Assembly (NCBI GenBank): GCA_012719855.1
Contig: JAAXZN010000029.1
Span: forward strand, 1 to 64,000
Direction of reading: 5' to 3'
DNA length: 64,000 nucleotides
Origin: Serratia liquefaciens
GTDB taxonomy: Bacteria > Pseudomonadota > Gammaproteobacteria > Enterobacterales > Enterobacteriaceae
Positions 58,944-64,000 of the stretch are shown piece by piece. The first letter of the stretch is position 1. Every line of letters begins with the position of its first letter. The position numbers were made by a program, and so were the translations under genes. The notes below the pieces were generated by a model. It saw nothing but the letters and a program-made list of their open reading frames with translations. It had not been told where the DNA came from and did not search any database.

Positions 58944-59987
58944 ATGTCTGCATTAACCCCCGCCAGTGAAGTTATGCTGCGCCACAGTGATGAGTTTATC
59001 GAACGCCGCGTTCTGTTTGCCGGTGACCTGCAGGACGCCCTGCCGGCCCAATTCGAGGCCGCGGATGTGCGTGTCCATACCCAGCAGTACCATCACTGGC
59101 AGTTACTGAACCGGGCGATGGGCGAAAACGTGCAGTTCGGGCTGACCGTGGACGCTGCGTTCGTCGCCGAGTGCGATACGCTGATCTACTATTGGCCGAA
59201 GAGCAAGCAGGAAGCGCAATTCCAGCTGTGCAACATTCTGGCGCTGCTGCCGGTCGGCGCAGAAGTGTTCGTGGTCGGTGAAAACCGCAGCGGCGTACGC
59301 AGCGCCGACCAGATGGTGGAGGACTACGCCACGCTGGTGAAAATCGACAGCGCCCGTCGCTGTGGCCTGTATCACGGCCGTCTGGATACGCAGACCGAAT
59401 TCAACCTGGAAGACTGGTGGGAAAGCTATCAGCTGCACGATCTGGAAGTGAAAACCCTGCCGGGCGTGTTCAGCCGCGACGGGCTGGACGTCGGCAGCTC
59501 ACTGCTGCTGTCGACCCTGGAAAAACACATGAAAGGCAAGGTGCTGGACGTGGGCTGCGGTGCCGGCGTGATGGCTTCCGTGCTGTCCAAACTGTCGCCG
59601 AAGATGAAGCTGACCCTCAGCGACGTTAACGCCGCCGCCGTGGAATCGAGCCGGGCTACGCTTGCCGCCAACGGCATTGAGGGCGAAGTGATCGTCAGTA
59701 ACGTCTATTCCGACATTACCGGCCGTTTCGACCTGATCATCTCCAACCCGCCGTTCCATGATGGCCTGCAAACCAGCCTGACCGCAGCAGAAACCCTGAT
59801 CCGCGGAGCGTTGAAACACCTGCCGATCGGCGGCCGTCTGCGCATCGTGGCCAACGCCTTCCTGCCGTACCCGGACATTCTGGACGCCACCTTCGGCAGC
59901 CATGAAGTGCTGGCACAAAATGGCCGCTTCAAGGTGTATCAGGCGACCGTAGCCCGTGCGCCGCGCGATACCAAGAAAAAGAAGTAA
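58944..59987 (+). CDS. rsmC: 16S rRNA (guanine1207-N2)-methyltransferase RsmC
   Basis: Methylates G1207 of 16S rRNA in the 30S subunit. The 347 residues are a duplicated methyltransferase fold in which only the C-terminal half is catalytic: SAM site [13 protein letters not shown] near residue 200 and the N2-guanine signature ISNPPFHDG near 268. ATG 58944 has AGGAG nine bases upstream; the longer frame adds 43 residues of no similarity. Divergent from holD and followed by a strong terminator. Confidence 0.97.
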   Translation: MSALTPASEVMLRHSDEFIERRVLFAGDLQDALPAQFEAADVRVHTQQYHHWQLLNRAMGENVQFGLTVDAAFVAECDTLIYYWPKSKQEAQFQLCNILALLPVGAEVFVVGENRSGVRSADQMVEDYATLVKIDSARRCGLYHGRLDTQTEFNLEDWWESYQLHDLEVKTLPGVFSRDGLDVGSSLLLSTLEKHMKGKVLDVGCGAGVMASVLSKLSPKMKLTLSDVNAAAVESSRATLAANGIEGEVIVSNVYSDITGRFDLIISNPPFHDGLQTSLTAAETLIRGALKHLPIGGRLRIVANAFLPYPDILDATFGSHEVLAQNGRFKVYQATVARAPRDTKKKK

Positions 59988-60015
59988 CGGCGACCCGCTA
60001 ACGCGTCTCCGTATC

Positions 60016-60047
60016 AGGGCGCAGCGTTTACACGCTGCGCCCTTTTT
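60016..60047. terminator. Terminator after rsmC
   Basis: AGGGCGCAGCG (60016-60026) / CGCTGCGCCCT (60033-60043) with a six-base loop and a T-run that abuts the stop codon of the convergent reductase gene. Confidence 0.9.
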
Positions 60048-60048
60048 A

Positions 60049-61041
60049 TTAACCGTTGATATAGGTCATCGACTCCGTGCCGTAGCGTGCCCCCGCCGCG
60101 GCCTGCAGGGGGAATACCGCCTCAATGGCCGCCAGTTCGGCGGCGCTGAGCATCAATTCGGCCGCTGCGATATTCTCTTCCAGATAACGACGGCGTTTGG
60201 TGCCAGGGATCGGCACAATGTGCTCTCCCTGCGCCAACACCCAGGCTAACGCCAACTGCGACGGCGCAACGCCCTTCTGTTTAGCCAGCTCGGTCACTTT
60301 TGCCACCAGCGCCAGATTGCGCGCAAAGTTTTCCCCCTGAAAACGTGGGTTGCTGCGACGGAAATCGTCAGCGTCCAGATCTTCCGGCCGTTGGATCGCC
60401 CCGGTCAGAAAACCGCGCCCCAGCGGGCTATAGGGAACAAACCCAATCCCCAGGCGTTCGCAGGCCGCCAATACGCCCTGTTCGGCATCGCGTGTCCACA
60501 ATGAATACTCAGTCTGCAGTGCGGTAATCGGGGGCACTTTATGCGCACGCTCCAGCGTGGCGACCGAAGCTTCACTCAGCCCGATATAACGGATCTTGCC
60601 TTCGTTAATCAGCTCCGCCATCGTGCCGACCACCTCTTCAATCGGCACTTCGGGATCGACGCGGTGCTGGTAATAAAGATCGATCACCTCGACCCCGAGA
60701 CGCTTCAGGCTGCCCTCCACCGATCGGCGGATATACTCCGGTCGGCTGCTGACGCCCCGCGCTGCAGGGTTGGCCGGATCGCGCACAATGCCAAACTTGG
60801 TGGCCAGAAAGACCTGCTGCCGCTTGCCCTTGATCGCTTTGCCAATCAGCTGTTCATTGGTGTGCGGGCCGTACATGTCGGCGGTATCCAGCAGAGTGAC
60901 CCCCAACTCCAGCGCACGGTGCAGCGTGGCGATAGCTTCCGGTTCATCGTGGTCTGTCGAATAGAAATCACTCATGCCCATGCAGCCCAACCCCAGAGCG
61001 GAAACCAGCGGGCCAGTGGGACCTAATTTGCGTTGTTGCAT
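60049..61041 (-). CDS. Aldo/keto reductase
   Basis: 330-residue NADPH-dependent reductase of the AKR superfamily. The substrate is unknown. The catalytic tetrad is visible: Asp and Tyr in [16 protein letters not shown], Lys in [10 protein letters not shown] and His in [10 protein letters not shown]. The cofactor region is [22 protein letters not shown] 61041. Divergent from a LysR gene across 132 bases, which probably regulates it. It lies in a position with no equivalent between rsmC and the leucine tRNA genes in E. coli. Confidence 0.9.
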   Translation of the reverse strand: MQQRKLGPTGPLVSALGLGCMGMSDFYSTDHDEPEAIATLHRALELGVTLLDTADMYGPHTNEQLIGKAIKGKRQQVFLATKFGIVRDPANPAARGVSSRPEYIRRSVEGSLKRLGVEVIDLYYQHRVDPEVPIEEVVGTMAELINEGKIRYIGLSEASVATLERAHKVPPITALQTEYSLWTRDAEQGVLAACERLGIGFVPYSPLGRGFLTGAIQRPEDLDADDFRRSNPRFQGENFARNLALVAKVTELAKQKGVAPSQLALAWVLAQGEHIVPIPGTKRRRYLEENIAAAELMLSAAELAAIEAVFPLQAAAGARYGTESMTYING

Positions 61042-61173
61042 TGTGTTGCCCTCTTGCGGTTTTTATCAGCCGAGATGCTGATGCAACAGAGTCTGGTTGT
61101 TTCGCCTAAAAAGATAAATAATGCAGATTGCTCATCACTGTTCATAAATCACTAACAATACGGAGCGGGCAAG

Positions 61174-62118
61174 ATGGACCAGATCCAGGCTATGCGCATT
61201 TTTACCCGTATCGTCGAACTGGGCAGTTTCAGCCGGGCGGCGGAGCGCTTGCAATTACCCCGCGCCACGGTCAGCAATGCCCTTAAGCGGTTGGAGCAGC
61301 GTCTCGGCGTGCGCCTGCTGCTGCGCACCACCCGCCAGGTGCAGGTAACCCACGAAGGCACGCTTTATTACCAGCGCTGCGTACAGCTGCTGGGCGCACT
61401 GGAAGAAGCGGACACGCTGTTCAGCCACCAAAAACTGCAGCCTTCCGGCAAAGTGCGTATCGATATGCCCCATTCGCTGGCGCGCGAAATCGTTATTCCG
61501 GCATTGGATGACTTTTACCGGCGCTATCCGGATCTGACCCTGGCATTGGGTGCCAACGACACCCACGTGGATTTACTGCGCGAGGGTGTGGATTGCGTGC
61601 TGCGTGCCTGGGAAACCGAAGATGACAGCCTGGTGGCGCGCCGCATTGCCATGTTGCCACAGCTGACCTGCGCCTCCCCTGCCTACCTGGCGGCGTTCGG
61701 CGTGCCGCAGTCGATTGACCAGCTACAGCAGCACCAGGCGGTGGGCTATTTTTCCCTCGCCAGCAACCGGGATTATCCGCTGGAGTTTTGCCGCAACGGC
61801 AAAGTGGAATTGCGCGAGTTGCCCGCCAAACTGAGCGTCAGCGGGGCTGATGCCTACACCAGCGGCTGCCGCGCCGGCATGGGGCTGATACAGGCGGCAC
61901 ATTATTCGCTGGCACCCTGGCTGCAGAAAGGAGAATTGGTCGAAGTGTTGGCGGAGACCCCGCCGCCGCCGATGCCCATTTACGTCATGTATCCCCCCGG
62001 CCGTTTCCTTGCGCCACGGGTCAGGGTGTTGATTGACTGGCTGATTTGGCTGTTTGAACGCTATCAGCCACCCAAAACGGACATTTTTCCAGCAAACGCC
62101 CGCAAACAGGGGAAATAA
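61174..62118 (+). CDS. LysR-family transcriptional regulator
   Basis: 314-residue LysR regulator. The winged helix is in IFTRIVELGSFSRAAERLQL with RATVSNALKRLEQRLGVRLL (residues about 7-50), and the effector-binding domain starts near 90 (GKVRIDMPHSLAREIVIPAL). It probably controls the divergent aldo/keto reductase; the ligand is unknown. Its stop is directly followed by the promoter of the tRNA-Leu gene, four bases later. Confidence 0.87.
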   Translation: MDQIQAMRIFTRIVELGSFSRAAERLQLPRATVSNALKRLEQRLGVRLLLRTTRQVQVTHEGTLYYQRCVQLLGALEEADTLFSHQKLQPSGKVRIDMPHSLAREIVIPALDDFYRRYPDLTLALGANDTHVDLLREGVDCVLRAWETEDDSLVARRIAMLPQLTCASPAYLAAFGVPQSIDQLQQHQAVGYFSLASNRDYPLEFCRNGKVELRELPAKLSVSGADAYTSGCRAGMGLIQAAHYSLAPWLQKGELVEVLAETPPPPMPIYVMYPPGRFLAPRVRVLIDWLIWLFERYQPPKTDIFPANARKQGK

Positions 62119-62121
62119 CTA

Positions 62122-62149
62122 TTGACGTACCCGCCAAAATCTCTAGAAT
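62122..62149 (+). promoter_or_regulatory. tRNA-Leu promoter
   Basis: TTGACG (62122-62127), 16 bases, TAGAAT (62144-62149), then a GC-rich discriminator, typical of stringently controlled tRNA promoters. Mature RNA begins about 35 bases after the predicted start. Confidence 0.8.
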
Positions 62150-62190
62150 TCGCCTCCGTGGTAACGTTACTCCGGTAATGTATCTGGTAT

Positions 62191-62277
62191 GCGAAGGTGG
62201 CGGAATTGGTAGACGCGCTAGCTTCAGGTGTTAGTGTTCTTACGGACGTGAGGGTTCAAGTCCCTCTCTTCGCACCA
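62191..62277 (+). tRNA. tRNA-Leu (CAG)
   Basis: 87 bases including the encoded CCA. It begins GCGAAGGTGGCGGAATTGGT and has the anticodon CAG at 62225-62227 within CTTCAGG. A long class II variable arm follows, then the T arm GAGGG-TTCAAGT-CCCTC. Nearly identical to the E. coli leuQPV product, here as a single copy instead of three. Reads CUG codons. Confidence 0.97.
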
Positions 62278-62337
62278 ATCGATAAATCTCTTCGAAAGTC
62301 CCCCTCCAAAGCCATTCCCAATCGAAACGATAACCAA

Positions 62338-62357
62338 CACGCGATAGCGTGATTTTT
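62338..62357 (+). terminator. Candidate terminator of the tRNA-Leu transcript
   Basis: CACGC-GATA-GCGTG followed by ATTTTTG, 60 bases after the tRNA. The stem is short, so confidence is moderate. Confidence 0.5.
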
Positions 62358-62363
62358 GCGTCT

Positions 62364-62648
62364 TTATCCCAGATTGAAATTCAGGCTGATCGCCGCCAAT
62401 CCCCCAGCCAATGCCATGCAGGAAGGCAGCAGCAGGTAATGCCGCCAGCGGCTGTTGAACAACATCACCAGCGTCGCCAGCATAGCGATCACAATCAGCG
62501 TACGCAGTTGCATCATATCCAGGTTGATCAATGCCAGTAACGGCATTAAAGCGCAGGGCAACAAAACGCCCCAGGCGCTGGCCAGCCGATTGCCCAGGCA
62601 CCAGCTGACACCCCACAACCCACACGCGGTAATCATGGCTGCAATCAT
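62364..62648 (-). CDS. yjjZ: DUF1435 membrane protein YjjZ
   Basis: Small hydrophobic protein of about 94 residues, unknown function. The family part ASAWGVLLPCALMPLLALI and MLFNSRWRHYLLLPSCMALA corresponds to E. coli YjjZ (SGWGVLLPG and RHYVLLPSCIALAGG). Three hydrophobic segments are visible. I start at ATG 62648 with AGGG about five bases upstream; a 16-residue longer form is possible but would overlap the Fur box. In E. coli yjjZ sits between leuQPV and fhuF, so position agrees. Confidence 0.8.
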   Translation of the reverse strand: MIAAMITACGLWGVSWCLGNRLASAWGVLLPCALMPLLALINLDMMQLRTLIVIAMLATLVMLFNSRWRHYLLLPSCMALAGGLAAISLNFNLG

Positions 62649-62668
62649 GATAACCCTACCCTTCAAGT

Positions 62669-62687
62669 GATAATGATAACCAATATC
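62669..62687. promoter_or_regulatory. Candidate Fur box upstream of yjjZ
   Basis: GATAATGATAACCAATATC matches the 19-base Fur consensus GATAATGATAATCATTATC at 17 positions, 20 bases before the yjjZ start. It implies iron repression of yjjZ. Confidence 0.75.
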
Positions 62688-62893
62688 ATATACCACTTTT
62701 TTTCACTGCGCATCATTTTCGCCGCAACCACCAAACGCGGATGACATAACGGTGTAAAAATGATAGTTTGCCATAAGAAAATTCTTAGTCTAATTCGCAT
62801 GTGAATAATCACAATCAACAACCATACAATGCGGATGTTTAATTCACGCCGAAAGAATTTTTCGCCACCTTAATTTTTCGACAGATCGATTTT

Positions 62894-63985
62894 GTGAAGA
62901 GTGAACTCCGTATGAACGCGCGTTCTTATCAGGAACTGCTGAACAGCAAACACCGCTTATCATTATTTTTATTTTTGTTGATGAACGCTGCCTCTTCCAT
63001 ATTTACATTATTGGTCCCATTTAATGACAAGCCCGCTTTTACCCTACCTTTATTAGGTATACCGATATTTTGTCTGGTGGCGCTGTTATTTATCTTGCAG
63101 TCTCCACGGTTATACGTCAAAAAATTGAATCTATTTTCCTGCGTGCTCGGCCTGCTGTGGGCAGCGCATATTTACGTTAAAAGTCAGTACTGTGCGCCGA
63201 ACAATCAAAGTTTTCTATTAATTAGTCTGTTCAGTATGTTTTTTATCAGCGCCATTGCCTTAACCGATAACTTTATCGCTTTTTGCCTGCACGCCGTGCC
63301 TTCCGCCCTGGTTATTCTATTACTGGACGGTATGCACAATACCACCAGGATCGTATTCACCACGGTATTGCCGATTATCGCATTCTCAATTCATCATCTG
63401 ATGCTCAAACGCAGCGAGCTTTTTACCCAAACGCTGGTGGCCAATCTGTATAACGAACGGGACAGGTTCAGCAATTTGAGCATGATCGATCCCCTAACCG
63501 GGCTTTATAACCGTCGGGGCCTGGAAAATAAAATCAATATGCTGACGGTGCCGCCGTCGGGTTGTCATTTCGTGGTGTTACTCGATATCGACCATTTCAA
63601 GGCTTATAACGATAACTATGGTCACACCATGGGCGATCAGGCGTTGGTGCAGGTTGCCATCACCATCCGCGATTCGGTGCGTTCTCGCGATATTGTGGTG
63701 CGCTACGGCGGGGAAGAGTTTCTGGTGCTGCTGACCAACGTCAGCGAGGATTACGCCACCCAACTGGCCGAACGGGTGCGGCTGCGAGTGCAGGAATTAA
63801 AAATTCCTCATCGCTTTAACCAATTGGAAGCCACTACCGTGACGCTCAGCGCCGGAATCTCCGCACTGGACAAGCTGGACGTATCCTCGGCGATCCGTGC
63901 AGCCGACGCCGCGCTGTACCAGGCGAAAAACAACGGCCGCAATAATATTCAGCTGGCACCTAGCGTGCAGCCCGCCGCTGTCTGA
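62894..63985 (+). CDS. Membrane-anchored diguanylate cyclase (GGDEF domain)
   Basis: Predicted c-di-GMP synthase of 363 residues. Five or six hydrophobic segments span about 22-170 with no named sensor domain that I recognise. A short coiled linker leads to a GGDEF domain (about 195-355) with DPLTGLYNRRG, LLDIDHFKAYND, the active GGEEF at 272-276 and an RxxD inhibitory site (RSRD) just before it. Both catalytic and feedback sites look intact. The start is GTG 62894 or ATG 62912; neither has a strong ribosome-binding site. No partner gene is visible before the window ends. Confidence 0.88.
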   Translation: MKSELRMNARSYQELLNSKHRLSLFLFLLMNAASSIFTLLVPFNDKPAFTLPLLGIPIFCLVALLFILQSPRLYVKKLNLFSCVLGLLWAAHIYVKSQYCAPNNQSFLLISLFSMFFISAIALTDNFIAFCLHAVPSALVILLLDGMHNTTRIVFTTVLPIIAFSIHHLMLKRSELFTQTLVANLYNERDRFSNLSMIDPLTGLYNRRGLENKINMLTVPPSGCHFVVLLDIDHFKAYNDNYGHTMGDQALVQVAITIRDSVRSRDIVVRYGGEEFLVLLTNVSEDYATQLAERVRLRVQELKIPHRFNQLEATTVTLSAGISALDKLDVSSAIRAADAALYQAKNNGRNNIQLAPSVQPAAV

Positions 63986-64000
63986 GCCGACGGGCCGGGG

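Noticed and set aside
62224-62625. 133-codon minus-strand frame ending inside tRNA-Leu
   Set aside because: Antisense to the tRNA and out of frame with the conserved yjjZ; its CEERDLNPH ending is a well-known artefact of tRNA complements.

Overview
The window is a stretch of enterobacterial core chromosome, most likely from Serratia or a close relative. I infer the genus from gene order, the protein variants and the base composition; no marker rRNA is present. Read right to left it follows the E. coli K-12 order across the 99-100/0 min region: rsmC-holD-rimI-prfC-osmY-ytjA-yjjU-yjjV-deoCABD-yjjJ-smp-serB-radA-nadR-ettA-slt-trpR-yjjX-gpmB-rob-creA-arcA-lasT-thrLABC-yaaA-yaaJ-talB-mog-satP-dnaKJ-nhaAR-rpsT-ribF-ileS-lspA-fkpB-ispH. 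Nearly all of it is coding, with housekeeping genes dominating. There is one tRNA gene (Leu-CAG) and no rRNA, CRISPR, prophage or insertion sequence.

Bases 1-18900 hold the isoprenoid/lipoprotein/flavin block (ispH, fkpB, lspA, ileS, ribF), rpsT, the Na+/H+ antiporter nhaA with its activator nhaR, the dnaK-dnaJ chaperone operon with two heat-shock promoters, satP, an extra MHS-type transporter, mog, talB, yaaJ and yaaA. Bases 18950-26600 hold the threonine operon with an intact leader peptide and attenuator, lasT, the arcA regulator and its long upstream region, and creA without creBCD. Bases 26900-31400 hold rob, gpmB, yjjX, trpR with its operator, and slt.

Departures from the K-12 layout cluster at gene junctions. 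A complete yfiR-yfiN-yfiB c-di-GMP control operon sits between slt and ettA. A LysR/alcohol-dehydrogenase pair lies between ettA and nadR. A palindromic MITE-like repeat lies where lplA would be. An ERIC element touches the deoB stop codon. A CNT nucleoside transporter replaces yjjI/yjjW next to the deo operon. A csbD gene lies between ytjA and yjjU. A hipBA toxin-antitoxin pair lies where yjjG would be. An aldo/keto reductase-LysR pair lies between rsmC and tRNA-Leu, and a membrane diguanylate cyclase closes the window.

Regulation is unusually legible. I could place candidate sites for sigma-32 (dnaK, two), CRP (deoC and the nucleoside transporter, two each with identical 52-bp spacing), TrpR, NadR (in front of nadR itself), Fur (in front of yjjZ), FNR (arcA), the thr attenuator, and paired palindromes in front of hipB. 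The deo genes and the transporter look co-regulated for nucleoside uptake and breakdown. The most unusual observations are a yjjY homologue interrupted by one in-frame amber codon, three 12-bp tandem repeats at the start of the HipA-like yjjJ, and the flanked palindromic repeat at the smp 3' end.
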